Below, piece by piece: positions 12,300-24,341 of a DNA stretch of 64,000 nt (positions within the stretch are counted from its first letter, which is position 1; each line of letters starts with the position of its first letter). A model generated the notes under the pieces. It was not told the DNA's origin. It ran no database searches and worked only from the letters and a program-made list of their open reading frames with translations. Source of the stretch: Hsuehochloa calcarea (Eukaryota > Streptophyta > Magnoliopsida > Poales > Poaceae); the NCBI GenBank assembly GCA_036346395.1, contig CM070599.1, positions 25,597,232 to 25,661,231 on the forward strand, written 5' to 3'. Position numbers and translations under genes: made by a program.

Positions 12300-14183
12300 C
12301 TTCGTGTTCAAGATTCAATAATGAGTTCATGAAGATTCTCCCCCTGAATTTTGCACTTGTCTAAGTCTTATCATTCCAATTCCACGTATGCATCTTTCAA
12401 AACTAGACTGGAAGTGACTTAGTGAATAAATCGCAAGATTTTCACATGACTTAGTATCACGATACCTTAATTTCGTCCATCTTTTGCATTTCATGAGCAT
12501 AGAAGAACTTGGGATTGATATGCTTTGTAAGGGGACTCTTCACATAACCCATCTGTACTTGGGCGACACAAGCTGCATTATCTTCATAGATAATGGTAGG
12601 GGTTTGCGCGTATCCAATCCACATGATCGCCGATGTGGTGAATCATCCGTCGAAGCCAAGAACATTCTCGTGAGGCTTCGTATAGTGCTATGATTTCGAG
12701 TGGTTCGTCAAGTAGATACAAGACTTTGCTTAGACGATTTCCATGAAATGCAGTTCCACCACACAGAATACATAGCTTGCTTTGCGATTTAGGCGTGTGC
12801 GGGTCCGACAGTACCCAAAGATCTGCAGTAGCTAATCATGGTAAGGTCTTGGTTCTTTACGTAGAATAGACCAAGATCTTTGCTTCCTTGGAGGTATCTA
12901 AGACGTCTTTTATTCCTCGCCAATGCCTTTTGGTAGGTTACGCTTGCACCTTGCTAATAGGTTTACCGCAAATGCAATATCCGGTCTAGTATAGCTTTGC
13001 TAGATACATGAGTGCTCCTATTGCACTCGGTATGGGAATTCGATCCTAGGACTTCCTCCCCTCTTCTTTAGGTCTCAGACGGGTCCTTATCTTGCTGCAA
13101 GGATCTCCCGACCATCGGCACTTTCGAAGGATATGCCTTTTCAAAACCAAACCTCTCCAACACTTTACGAGTGTATGTTGACCGATGTACTAGAATACCT
13201 TGGGGTGTGCTCAAGTCGCAGCCTAGGCAAGATTTGGTTTTACCCAAGTCTTTCATCTCGAACTCGATTCCGTGTAAGAGCTTGCTTTCTTAATATCTTC
13301 CATGGTTCCGATGATATTCAGATCATCTACATATACTGAGATTATACAGAATCCATCACGGGATCATTTGTATAAAAACACGAGGACAATCCTCATTGTT
13401 CGTGTAGCCTTTCTTGCAGAAAGTCACTTAGCGATTATACCACATTCTCGCTCGATTGCTTCAATCCATACAAAGACTTTCTCGAGTTGCACAATCGCAT
13501 GCATTTCTATTTGCTCTGCCTTGGTTCGGGACGAGGATACCTTCCGCACCTTCATGTAAATGTCCGAATCTAAGTTCCCATAAAGGTATGCAGTTACCAC
13601 ATCCATCAATTTCATTTCCAAATTCAAGTTTACTGTCATTGAGATTAAATATCTAAAGGTAGTTCCGCCCATGACCGGGGAATAAGTTTCATCATAATCG
13701 ACTCCTGGTCGTTGGGTGAAACCTTGTGCAACAAGCCTTGCTTTATGTCTTACAACTTCATTATTTTCATTTCTCTTTCGAACAAATACCCACTTATGCC
13801 CTACTGGGTGCACATGGGGAGGCGTGCGCTTACAGGCCCAAACACCTCTCTTTATTCGAGATATTAATTCGCTTCTATTGCCTTCTTCCAATCTTTCCAA
13901 TCTGATCTTTTCTTACATTCAGCGAGCGACGCAGTCGCTCTGGATCAAGATCGATGATTGTGGCAATTTTCTTTGCAAAATAAATATCGACATTGGCTGT
14001 TGTTCTATTCATAGATTCTCCCGTGGTCACATAATTTATAGCTATTTCTTCATGGGGCGATACTTCTAATGTTTCTACTTGCTTACCGCTGCTTTCAGTT
14101 GCGGGGGCAAGTCCCTTTAGTTTTTCAGCTCCGATGTGTGCGCACACATCCATGCTGATATCTCCCTCCGTGGGAATATTCAA
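12300..14183 (-). pseudogene. copia-1 reverse transcriptase and RNase H, broken
   Basis: Minus-strand pieces in several frames add up to a copia RT. They comprise a linker with SMNRTTANVDIYFAKKI (14183-13875), the RT entry KWVFVRKRNENNEVVRHKAR and KARLVAQGFTQRPGVDYDETYSPV (13900-13424), the catalytic box YVDD at about 13333-13322, and MKDLGK..CLGCDLS..GILVHRSTYTRKVLERF (13256-13068). RNase H follows toward 12300 only as scattered fragments. The YVDD residues survive, but several frameshifts and stops lie between the pieces. The product would be the enzyme that copies element RNA into DNA and degrades the RNA strand. The same region in copia-3 (47549-48932) is its closest relative here. Confidence 0.88.
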
Positions 14184-15046
14184 ATCTGGTATGCCTTTTC
14201 TTTGAAGGTTCCATACCGTGCAGTCTCAATTGGCTCCCTTTACGTTATGGGAACTTCAAGGATCGGTTGTTTCAAGTCCTTCTTATCCTTTTTCCGGCGT
14301 CCCCTTATTTGGGATTCGAGGGCGAAGTTCTCGCCCTTTTATTCCGAGGCCTCGGACGGGATTAGGATACCTTCAATTTTCTTTGGTATTTCAACCTCTC
14401 CGCGCATTACGTGCGTGCACATGCGACTTGGTTACACTTTTCAAATCACTAAAGTGGTCAGCAGCTTGATTCGCTAATGCTTGCAAATCAATTATCTTAC
14501 GGACTTCTATTTGTTTCACCAAAGGCGCTGGTCATGTGCATGGATTCCGTGGCTTGCCACGTCGCTTCCGACATTTTTCATCAAGGGGTTGATTTCCTCC
14601 CTAATGACGGAAACTATCCTCATCGAATATGTTTGTCGTGGCGGTCAGATGCAAATCTCCATCATTGGGTCCAGATACTTGATTATGGATGTTGTCTCAT
14701 AACCAATGTATATCCCTGACTTTCGGAGAGGGCCCATTGCGTCATTGCGGTGGTGGTATAGGTACATAAACCTTGCAACCAAACCTTCAAGATGGGATAT
14801 TTTCTGTTGACCCTTGCGCTAGTTGCATAGGTGAATGGATGTTATATGTCGATGGTCTAAAATTGATGAGAGTTACTGCGTGTAGGATCATGCGTGTCCC
14901 CAACATGTAGTTGGCAAATTACAATTCGCAAGAGCGGTCGGGCAATGAATTTAATTCTTTTAATCAATGCTTCTGCTAGTCCATTCTGGGTGTGGACATG
15001 TGGTACAGAGTGCTCAACGGTAATTCCCATTGCCATACAATAATCA

Positions 15047-15900
15047 TCAAAAGCCTTTGAAGTAAATTCTCCAATTGTCCATCCTGATGGACTTCACATG
15101 ATGATCGTGGAAATTATTCTTAATCTTAATTATCTCGAGATCGGCTTTGCAAAGCGTGGTTTCTCGAGAGATGAAGGATACGTACGACCATTTCGAGGAA
15201 GCATCGATGAGCACCATAGAGTACCTAAATGGCCCCGACAGTAATGATAGGATCAAGAATGTCTCCCCGGATACGATCCAGAATGCGAGATTTCATCCTT
15301 TACTTTCAGAGTAGAGGGTCTAGTAATCATTTTCCCGGTGGCACATGCAGGGCACACGAAATCTTCTGGATTCGGAAAATTCTTTACATTGATATTATGT
15401 CCCTGAGAATTAGTAATTATATTTCTCATCATTCTAAGACCGGGGTGGCCTAATCTATCATGCCAGAGACAGAAAAGTTCAGAGCTTCTAAAAATCGTTT
15501 TCATGACAGTATAGGCTGCAGATGCCTTAATATGAGTGTAGTATAGCCCGATTCATATGAAGGAAGTCTTTCTAATACCCTTTTCCATTTTCCTCGCGCT
15601 TTGTAATGAGTAGGTATTCCTTACCATACTCTTCTTCAGTCTCTACGTGGAGACCGTTAGCGCGGATATCTTTAAAGCTTAAGAGAGTCCTAGTCGATTC
15701 TGGGTACAACAAGGCTTCTTCAATGACCAATGTTGTGCCCATCGGGAGTATAATTGTGGCTCTTCCTGAGCCTATTACACAAGTATCGCTGCCTGCGATT
15801 GTTGTAAGACTACCAGCATTCTTGCTGATTGACTGAAAAATTTTTGTCTCTCTTAATATGGTATTCACAGTCACGTGTCGCTAAGCATACTTCCTCCATA
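15047..15900 (-). pseudogene. copia-1 protease and integrase N-terminal part, broken
   Basis: The frame 15874-15572 carries the copia protease body (ILRETKIFQS, GSGRATIILPMGT, ALLYPESTRTLLSFKDIRANG). The frame covering its active-site D-S/T-G region, near 15880-15900, is shifted, so the catalytic aspartate is not in frame. The frame 15504-15253 is the pre-integrase zinc-binding module (HDRLGHPGLRMMRN with CPACATGK, the H-H-C-C pattern). The frame 15256-15047 opens the integrase core (FRYSMVLIDASSKWSYVSF) and reaches a degraded second catalytic region reading RMDNWRIYFKGF. Integrase C-terminal pieces continue to about 14700 with further frame changes. Confidence 0.85.
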
Positions 15901-16184
15901 GGCGCCACACGCGCTCGATATATATGAAATATTTATTAATATAGGGTAGCAAGCAACCATACATATAAAGTACTCCAAAATAGAACACAAATTGCCTTTA
16001 TTAATACGAAAAAGTCATGCAGGACTCATAATAAGAATTTATTTCTTTGCTCTCCTAGAGCTTACAACCATTATGCAAGATTATTATTCTATTGCAACCA
16101 AAATCAGAATGACTATAAAACTAAGTGCAATGCGTGCACTAGATCGAATCGTGAAGAATGAAGATACTACGCTGGATCTGTGCT

Positions 16185-17213
16185 TCATTCATCTGCGCCT
16201 CGTTGGCAACTACAATTTTCTGCTTTGCTGTGATGTCCAAAGGAGGTGTGGTGGGAAGCGGCCATCGGGATGTCCACATCCATGGGTGCATTCCATGATT
16301 GTGGATCCCCTATGCCTGCAATGGCGAGGTGTGCCTCATGCTGTCCTTTGCCCTTCTTCTTGGCCTTGAATGCATCGATCACGTGTTGCGATTCATGGCA
16401 AACACGGGACCAATGACCCCAAGTGCCACATTTGTAGCAAATTTGGTCCTGCTGACCATATGGCTTCCCGTCGCGCTTCTTTTGTCCACCCTTCTTGGCT
16501 TGGGCAGTCTGCTTGGTTTTATGACCCATGACCTTACCCTTCCTGCCTCTTTCTATTGAGTGAGGCTTTCTCACCTTGTAGCTGCTTGCGTTGACTTCAA
16601 GTCCAACTTTGCTACTAGGTGGCTGTGAGATGTAGTTCTTTCGGAGAACTTCATCTTGAGCTTCCGCAACTTGCATGATATCGATCAGTTCGGCATACTC
16701 CTTGTAGCCATCCTGCCGATAGTTGCGTGCGGATTGTACCGCGTTGGGGTGGAAGGTAGAGAGAGTTTTTTCTATCTTCTGCTCGTCTGTGGTTACTTTA
16801 CCACATAGTTGAAGACTTGTACAAATTCTGTGCAATGTAGAATTGTACTCTCCCACGGTCTTGTAGTCGGCAAAACGCAGTCGGTTCCAATCCTGCTCTG
16901 CACAAGGAAGGATGGTGTACTTTAGCTTCTCAAACCGCTTCTTGAGTGCGGTCCATAAGGCTAGTGCATTCTTTTCTGCCATGTACTCATTTTTGAGTGT
17001 TAGGCAGAGATGATGTCTGAGGAAATGAAGTGCTTGATCATTCCCCTCAGCAGTTGGAGCGACGTCCTTCAGGGTGTCAAGTCCAATAGCAGCACGGAGC
17101 TTCTTTGCTCCAAGTACAATCTCGACATCCGATGACCAAGTCAGATAATTATGGCCATGCTGGGCTAGTTCTTCGAACTCCCGGTTCGTAATTCCAGTCA
17201 TCTGCATATTCAT
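16185..17213 (-). CDS. copia-1 gag nucleocapsid-type protein, 342 aa
   Basis: This is an uninterrupted minus-strand frame starting MNMQMTGITNREFEELAQHG. The N-terminal two thirds is the plant copia gag (UBN2/DUF4219-like) fold, with YLTWSSDVEIVLGAKKL near residue 25 and EEYNSTLHRI-type sequence mid-protein. A basic linker follows at about residues 215-255. A complete CCHC zinc knuckle, CYKCGTWGHWSRVC, lies near residues 258-271. Gag forms the virus-like particle and binds element RNA. Its open frame contrasts with the wrecked pol downstream and may be chance or late death of the element. The 3' end (SCQRGADE) runs into the degraded protease region. The same protein survives in copia-3 only as a stub. 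Confidence 0.88.
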   Translation of the reverse strand: MNMQMTGITNREFEELAQHGHNYLTWSSDVEIVLGAKKLRAAIGLDTLKDVAPTAEGNDQALHFLRHHLCLTLKNEYMAEKNALALWTALKKRFEKLKYTILPCAEQDWNRLRFADYKTVGEYNSTLHRICTSLQLCGKVTTDEQKIEKTLSTFHPNAVQSARNYRQDGYKEYAELIDIMQVAEAQDEVLRKNYISQPPSSKVGLEVNASSYKVRKPHSIERGRKGKVMGHKTKQTAQAKKGGQKKRDGKPYGQQDQICYKCGTWGHWSRVCHESQHVIDAFKAKKKGKGQHEAHLAIAGIGDPQSWNAPMDVDIPMAASHHTSFGHHSKAENCSCQRGADE

Positions 17214-17639
17214 ACAAAGAGTGTATAAGATTACTGCTGGTAATTTGCATAAAATGGTTGAAAAAATTCTTATAATGTTTTCGTATTTTTCTATGCACTT
17301 TCATGATTTACTGCTATTTTCAGTGATTAAAAGCAATATAAATAATCACAAATAATTAAGAACAGTAAATACAATAAATAAATTGCATAGAAATAATAAT
17401 AGCAAGGTAAAAAAAATATGCTTCAAATGCAAAAACCGATTCAAAATTTGAATTCCCGAGGCCCTTTTCTGCTGGAATATGAATTTTCTGAGTCTCGCAA
17501 TTTCTAGGGGCTAAAACGTGAAAAATTCAGTTCTGAGAAATTTTTCGCGCAATTTATGGAAATTCCGAGGGCCTTTTTGCAAAACGACCCTTTTTTTCTT
17601 CTTTTTTTTCTTCTTTTCGTCCGGTTTATACGGGCCGGC

Positions 17640-18340
17640 CCAAAAGGTCACTCGCTTTGCTTGAGATAAGAGAATCGGCAGGGACTCGGGGTAGGGTTTC
17701 CTACCCCGAAGTCTCTCGGTGGCGGCGGCCCTTCATGGGAGCCGCTTTTCTCGGCGGCGGTGGCTCCTATGAAGGGAGTCGCGTCATGGGAGTCGGCCAC
17801 ATGCGGCGGCTCCCTTCATGGGAGCCGCCGCGCTCTCTGCGGCGGCGGCGGCGCCGCGCCTGAGCCTTGGCCGCGCTCTTCTTCGGCGGCGGCGGCGGCT
17901 CTTTCGTGGGAGCCGCGCGCTCTTCGATGGCGGCGGCGGCTCCTTCTTCGCCGAGCACGGATGGTCGACCAGAGGCGCGTGCGTCAACAAGCGGCGCGAC
18001 GCTCGCCGGGCGGCGGTTGGGGCGGCTCGTCTGGAGGCCGGCGGTGGAGGCGGCGGCCGGCCGGCCGCCGGGTGGCTTTCGCCGCCATCCCTTCTCTCCT
18101 TCTTCCCTTCCCCGTAATGTTGCGTTGGAGATGGTGGGTGGCCGCCGGCCGCGGGAGAAAGACAAATGGGGTCGGGCGACGCCGTCTTTGGGCGCGCCGC
18201 ACTGCCCGGCCGGCCGGTGGTTAGATGATGAGTCGGCGCATGACTTCGGATCGTCTGCCGCCGTTTTTCATACCGCTCAAGATAATATCGCTTATACTGA
18301 AAAATACTATTAATCTGAATTCTTGTGCAAAAATAATTAC
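17640..18340 (-). other. GC-rich leader insert between copia-1 gag and its 5' LTR
   Basis: The leader holds about 600 bases of GGC/GCC-rich DNA, unlike the AT-rich DNA on either side. Open frames on both strands are Arg/Ala/Pro/Gly-rich and match no domain. The AT-rich leader next to the LTR (18340-18634) is conserved with copia-3 (52830-53190), but the GC part is not clearly the same sequence in the two elements. It may be host DNA picked up by the element, or a rapidly evolving leader. I see no coding role. Confidence 0.5.
17803..17831. repeat. GC hairpin in the copia-1 leader
   Basis: A 12-base perfect inverted repeat: the stem 17803-17814 (GCGGCGGCTCCC) pairs with 17820-17831 around the 5-base loop TTCAT. 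Further GGGAGCCGC and GGCTCC copies occur at 17735-17790, so the leader RNA should fold strongly. A packaging role is possible but unproven. Confidence 0.8.
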
Positions 18341-18634
18341 TGCTCATACGATGCAATTTTCTTTCCGATCGGCGACTTGAGTCGGTTCGCGGTGAATTTG
18401 CAATTTCAATCTACTTGATAATCGACATCCGATCTTTCATGCAATCTACCGACGACATTGTGTCGGCGACTTCAAGTCACCATGGTAGATTAGAACAGAT
18501 TTGCACCGTAGAAAACAATCTAGAAAGCAAATTTGCGAAATTGAAAGCAATCTAGAAAATACGATTCAATCTACGAGTGTCGTTCTTCGACGCTTACCTT
18601 TCGATGCGAGGAGAGTCGATCGTGGCCGATAACG

Positions 18635-18914
18635 TGTTGAGTAACCGTCATTGGCGAGTCCAAATCCAACGGGTACCTCGTATACAATGATCGTAATCGT
18701 AAGAACGATGAAGAACACAAGAACACAACAAAGAGAATAAACACGAGATATGCGACTTCGTGGTCCGCTTTATTGCTTCTGGATCAATTAGGGTTACAAT
18801 GAGAGGGGGTGACCTCTATTTATAGACTACGGATGAGGAGTTCAATTGGGCCAGACTCTCCGAGTCTCGGCTCAGATCGGGCCAGACTCTCGAGTCCCGG
18901 CCCGGTTCTTAACA
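18635..18914 (-). repeat. copia-1 right (5') LTR
   Basis: Begins TGTTGAGTAACCG and ends CCGGTTCTTAACA, followed by the TSD AAACC (18915-18919). On the minus strand this is the promoter-bearing LTR. Confidence 0.92.
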
Positions 18915-18919
18915 AAACC

Positions 18920-21021
18920 AACGGGGACGCTCCGCTCCTATATGGCCTCACAGCACACTCGGGTACTACCTGGTCTCCCATCATTCAATGCATTCCTACT
19001 GTTTACTCATTAGCAAGTCAAGCGACCCAGGGGCGCAACACCCGATGCCACCACCACTCAGCCCTGTTTAATTTTTTTAAAAAAATATTATTTTAAAAAA
19101 ATTACAAAAATAAATAATCAGCTTCTTTATTACAAAACTAGCCTACCCTACTGTCGCTATTCCAAAACTAAACTCAAATTTTGTTGCGCTCGGTCGGCCG
19201 GCTGAGATCGACCATTGTAAGCTAGATCCGACGTTGCAGAGGGGTGTACAATGGGACGCATATCATCGTACGTCCGAGCGCTAATCCGTCCCGTCGAACT
19301 CGAAGAAATTAATCCGTACCATGACGGAAGGACTCCGACGCTTATCTCCGGATGTCGGGGCATGGATCTCTGGAGGTTCGGCTATCACCGATGTCGTGGG
19401 CGACTCGTAAGAGGCCTAGCCAATCACTATTCTACCCATCAACGCCGGCCCAAGCGGTAGCCTGCGCACTACCCGACCCCCTACTCGATCCCTACTAGCC
19501 ACGCCTCCCATTCTCCCAAGTCACACCAGCACCAGGCACCAGACCTAATCCCCCACCCACACGCCCCCTCGACCCTGCTCCTCATGACCTCGCCCACCGC
19601 CCCTCCTTCCACGCTCGGCGTCGCGCCCTTCCCCCACACCCAACGCCACTCCCTCGCCTCGCCCCCTGTTCCCACCCAACACCGTGCCTATGACCTCCGT
19701 CCCCTCGCCCAGCCCGGCACATGATCAGCGCCGCAGCCTCGGTCCCGCCAAAGACCATGACCTTTGACACCACTAACGCCATGCCCACGGCCTCTGTCTC
19801 CGCCCGGTGCCGTGCCTAGTACCCTCCTCTGTGTGTTCTCTACTTCTCTTGATGACTTGATGTCTTGGCCTTAAGCTCAATTGTTAATCTTATTGCCTCT
19901 CTATTCATGGTTAGAAAGCATTAGACTGTCTAGAGTATGCTTTGCCTCAAAGCTTAGAAAAGTATATAACACTGACATCTTTCCTGTAAAGACTTGAAAT
20001 CAATCTAACTCATATATGCCAAAAAGTCACTAAACTAGTACTTAAGCTGTATAAGATTTCATGTACATAGTGGTCTTGTCTCGAGAATACATTGACTGTA
20101 GGTGAAATTACATACAACGTGTACAGTTCTCTTGAATTTTGTGTTTATCTCTGAAATGTAGTTTTCACCGTATGTTCAGATTTTTAGGAGTAGACTGTTG
20201 GTACTTGTCCAACTATTAACGAAGAAATGGTGGAATATGTTAGAGATGAAACTTTCGTTATTTAAGCACTCAATTTGTATATCTAAGATGCTATATTATT
20301 TATATTTTATCATGTTTTTCTTATTATATTTTATACTGAAGCATTTTTGCTAAAATTTTATGTCAACGAAGTATTTATAGTTTTTTTTGTTATGTTACAG
20401 TGTGGGTAGAAATTAACGTTAATTTTAAGATATTAATCTATTAAAATTTAGTTATAAATTCTAGATCCGTCGCTTCCCGACACAGTGCACACACCATTAC
20501 ACCACTACAATAGTGCTCATAATTCAGAGGTAGTTGGCTATTGGCTCGGCTGGGTCAGTCCAGCCGCCCCCGGTCGGTCAGGACGTTCCATACTAGGGCC
20601 CGCTGGCGCTAGGCTGCCTTCGCTGCGCACTCTCGTGGCCTCGTGCAGACGTGCACTCACGGGGCTTTTGGGCTCTTTCTGTCTCCCTCTCCCTCTCTCG
20701 CGGCGACCAGACCTCAGCTCGGTGTCTCGGTTGATCTTTCTTTCGGTCCTACGTGAATACGTACGTTCTGGCTACGCGCGCACTGAGCTTTTGGACCCCA
20801 CCCCCCCCCGGCCCGCGCGCGGCGACCGCTCGGCTCGGTCGGTCTTGGGTCGTGTTCCCGTTGGTTTAGTGCATTCGCACCCTGTTAGTCGGCTTGACTC
20901 CAAATCCAAGGACGAAACTAATGGCTTTCATGTCTGGTCCTCTGGACTTCCATAGAGGCAAAGGATGATTTAACAAGAACACGTGAGCCTTGTTTTTTTT
21001 TGGAAGGAGGACTAATCGGTT
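18920..21021. other. Intergenic DNA with low-complexity parts, no supported gene
   Basis: Holds the host sequence right of copia-1. There is a T/A homopolymer-rich patch at 19068-19110, a C-rich block at 19480-19810 and an AT-rich block at 19860-20460. A GC-rich block at 20560-20900 gives open frames without recognisable domains. The minus frame at 19157-19363 looks gene-like in composition but I cannot assign it. Confidence 0.4.
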
Positions 21022-21691
21022 GGATACGCGTATTTTCATGTGGGTCATGTGGCATACTAATAAAAATTTATAAAATTACTATACATTTTTAATAATATAT
21101 TCACATATATTTAAATTTTATTTATCAATATTAGTATTTGTTATCGGTATCACCCATATACATAAGTTATTTTCACAACTAATTGTGTAAACTAGCCAAT
21201 TAATTGGAAAGGAAGCACAGCTAATTATATAGGAATGTTAAGCACTGTATGAATATTATTCATAATCATAATGCCTGGTTTATCCGACGCTAATATTTAA
21301 TCAGCTGATAATCGTGTAGCACCCAAACACAAATCTTCTTCTCGACCACTGGCAGGAAGGATGGGCTCAGTTGTGATAGGTAGAAAACAATGGAAATGTA
21401 CCACTCTTAACGACTTGACTAGGGCCAAGTCATCCACAATGTTTACAGGGTAGACAACCTCTAAGCTGGGACCTAGAGGTAGCCTCTAAACCCAGCATAA
21501 TTTTCTACAGTATATAGAGGATACTGCTGTATCTAAGATGGAACCAACAACTATAACTAAGATATCAGAAGAAAAAAAAATCCTACTCCAGCTTCCATCC
21601 ATCCCAACTGACAGGTGGGATCATGCCATTATTTTTGTTGGAGGCAGCCTCTAGCCCTAAAGGCAACTCCAAGAAAATATGCTTGCGCGCA
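21022..21691. repeat. Duplicated flank F, copy 1
   Basis: From GGATACGCG at 21022 to GCGCA at 21691 this sequence is collinear and highly similar to 31506-32198. Shared landmarks include CAACTAATTGTGTAAACT, AGGGCCAAGTCATCCA and GGAGGCAGCCTCTAGCCCTA. Both copies end at the same base next to a chromovirus LTR. It looks like host or MITE-bearing DNA that was the insertion target of the chromovirus. Confidence 0.85.
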
Positions 21692-23991
21692 TGTCGGACC
21701 CGGATTTCACCAATCCAAATTATATTTGAAAACACTGTGTCATTCCCTAGATCAGTAGCTAGCACTCATAGATACATCGCTAGTACTCATAGATACATCA
21801 CTGAATCATTTCATACACGATGTAAACTGAACCAACTATTATATTACAAAACATCATAGTGACATAGACCGCATCGGGTCGAGTTTTTACATTAAGGGCC
21901 TAACATGCTGAATGATTACATTACAAAGGCAACAAAAGTGGTAGCGGAAGCAAAAAGGGTAGAGCGCATCTCTCCACAGGCAAGCGGTTGGGGAAACCCA
22001 TGTGCGTCTAATATTATCCAAAGACTAATATTATCCAAAGACTTGGATAATATTGGATGCACGCAAGCACCAACTGAGTCAGCTAGACTGAGGTGAGACC
22101 TAGACTATATGAACTATACTACTCTTCACCATCTCCGGGGCCTCCAGCTTCGAGATCCTCGTAGTATGCGTAGTCTCCATGAGTTTCTACTTCTGATGGT
22201 TTGGGGAAAAGAGCAAGGATGAGTATAATTTTCATGCTCGCGGGCCAACACACACAATGCAGTAATAATACATGCAAGGCTTAACAAGGATGACTCGGGT
22301 TCTTTTATTTGCTCAAAGCATCATTTTTAACAGTATTTAGAAATTCATAAGACTTAGCAATTTGACCAAATCTCATTTTCAAAAGAGATATTGTGCAATA
22401 TTAATAACAACAAAGGTTACCTAGACCTTATGCTTATTTTGGTTGTGGTTACATCCACCATTACCAACACCACTGAATACGACGATCCAGGAAAAAACAA
22501 AAAAGGATTACATCAGCCCGACCAGTATTTTATCTCATCCACAAGATTTTATGAATAGAACTAACTAAAGTTAAGTTTACATGTCTATCTTTTACCGTAG
22601 GCATGGTTGTTTAAACAGTTTAGAGTCTGCAGAGATTGTACACTGTACCCACAAGGGACAATCATACTCATTGCCCTACATGATTCCTTAATCATGTAGT
22701 TGAGCGACTGCCACAGTAACCTTTCAAAATATCTTGCTCCTTCTACCATCTCACCCATATAGGCCACACCCATAAGTTGTACGGGATGTTCACCATACTC
22801 GCTAACGCAGATGGACCACGGCTTTCCACAACATCTAGCGCAGCTGGCAACTTCACCATCGGTGTCCTATTCTGGCCTACGCTTGCACTACTTCACCCTC
22901 CACCAGTGAGATGACTTTCAGGGTCCAACAAATTTACTAAGCCAAGTTGTACTTTACAGAATTGTGGTTATACTTGTTGTTCAACGGGAGGTCATAACAA
23001 GATTAATTCCTTAATCCATCCGGATGATTCATACCACAAGCCACGCATTCTCGTGCTACGTTCGCACCCACCACCATACCATCCGCCCAGATGAGTTAAC
23101 ATCACTTATTAGGGTTTTTGGGAAGCAAAAATACAGTACCACAACATTATAGTTATTTACCCACAATGACTGCCCAAAACCACTTTCATGATTAAAAGAT
23201 GATGATTAGGGCATTTAATACCCCGGTACTTAAGCAAGACAAACATGTCACTTAAGTACAACCAATAACTAGTAGTAACCACATTGTTACTAGGGTGACA
23301 TGGAAAATAGATTCAATAACCAAAGGACGGTATAATAATTAATTAATCATCAAATGAGTATTTAACTACCTTAAGCTTTAACATACATTTGCTTAAAGAA
23401 TTAAAGCATGCAATTTTGGTAATTTAATATAATTTGCACAAAACGTATACTCAAAATGATCAAAATATTGACTTGCGTGGAGTGAAGGTGAGAGAGTCTT
23501 GAAAGTCTTGCGTTTGATCAAACGGAGATCTCCCACATTTTCAAACTCTAATTGGATGAATGTACCGAAAAGAATAAACAAGCAAAGAGAACAAATAAAT
23601 ACACAAGGAATAACAAATAAACTCCAATTTAAATAAGACTTAGTAAGATTTTGAATTTAGACAAAACTAGAAATAAAAACACAAGAATCGGAGTTATAAC
23701 GGAGAAGAACGGAGCTTCTGAAGTTCTCACTTCGAGTCTCTTTGGTTCGAGTAATCGCTCATTTCGAGTATTGTTGGCTTCGAGCTCTCGCTTGTTTCGA
23801 GTAATCGCTCAGACGAGTATTGTTTATTTCGAGTACTGTGGCTTCGAGTACTGTTCGTGTCGAGTACCGCTAGCTTTGGGTTGACTCGATCAGAGCGATG
23901 TTTGGCTACAGGATGTAGTCGGAAGGAGCTACGACTACAAGACGTAGTAGAAGGGAGCTACGACTACAAGACGTAGTCGAAAGGGGTTCGA

Positions 23992-24228
23992 CTACCGGTG
24001 GTCGTAAAAGGATATCGGCTATATGTGGTCGTAAAATCTAGCTACTACACATGGTTGTAAAGGGTATCGACTACATGTGGTCGTAAAGGGTATCGACTAC
24101 ATATGGTCGTAAAAGGGCATCGATTACATGTGGTCGCAAAAGATATTGACTACATGTGGTCATAAAGGGTATCGACTACACGTGATCATAAAGGATATCG
24201 ACTACATGTGGTCGTAAAGGGGGTTCGA
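23992..24228. repeat. 26-bp minisatellite, 9 units, LTR copy B
   Basis: Nine adjacent variants of a CTACATGTGGTCGTAAAGGGTATCGA-type unit of 26-27 bases. The matching array in LTR copy C has six. A looser series of TTCGAGTACTG-like repeats lies just before it (about 23730-23880). Confidence 0.85.
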
Positions 24229-24341
24229 TAACGCGGCGTGGTCGGAGGGAGTTCGACAATGAGTATGGTCCGAAGTAGGTTCGACAACGCGGTGTGATCG
24301 AAGGGAGTTCGACAACACAGTGTGGTCTGATGGAGGTTCGA
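24229..24341. repeat. 28-bp minisatellite, 4 units, LTR copy B
   Basis: Four variants of a unit containing AACGCGGCGTGGTC and GGAGGGAGTTCGA follow directly on the 26-bp array. LTR copy C also has four, so this array did not change in number while its neighbour did. Confidence 0.8.

Larger units (their letters stand above)
11795..18914 (-). mobile_element. Full-length Ty1/copia retrotransposon 'copia-1'
   Basis: Two LTRs of 280-282 bases (11795-12076 and 18635-18914) flank a 6.6-kb internal region. The TSD AAACC is exact on both sides (11790-11794, 18915-18919). Reading on the minus strand, the order is leader, gag, protease, integrase, reverse transcriptase and RNase H, which is the copia order. 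A purine tract next to the left LTR (minus-strand AAGGGGAG, 12077-12084) is the expected polypurine tract. Minus-strand CGTTATCGGCC just after the right LTR is the probable primer-binding site; the related copia-3 has CGTTATCAGC in the same place. Gag is open but pol is shifted and stopped many times, so the copy cannot move by itself. Confidence 0.95.

Noticed and set aside
23992..24341. Regular repeats suggesting a CRISPR-like array
   Set aside because: Units are directly adjacent without unique spacers and vary in sequence. They are minisatellites inside a plant LTR.
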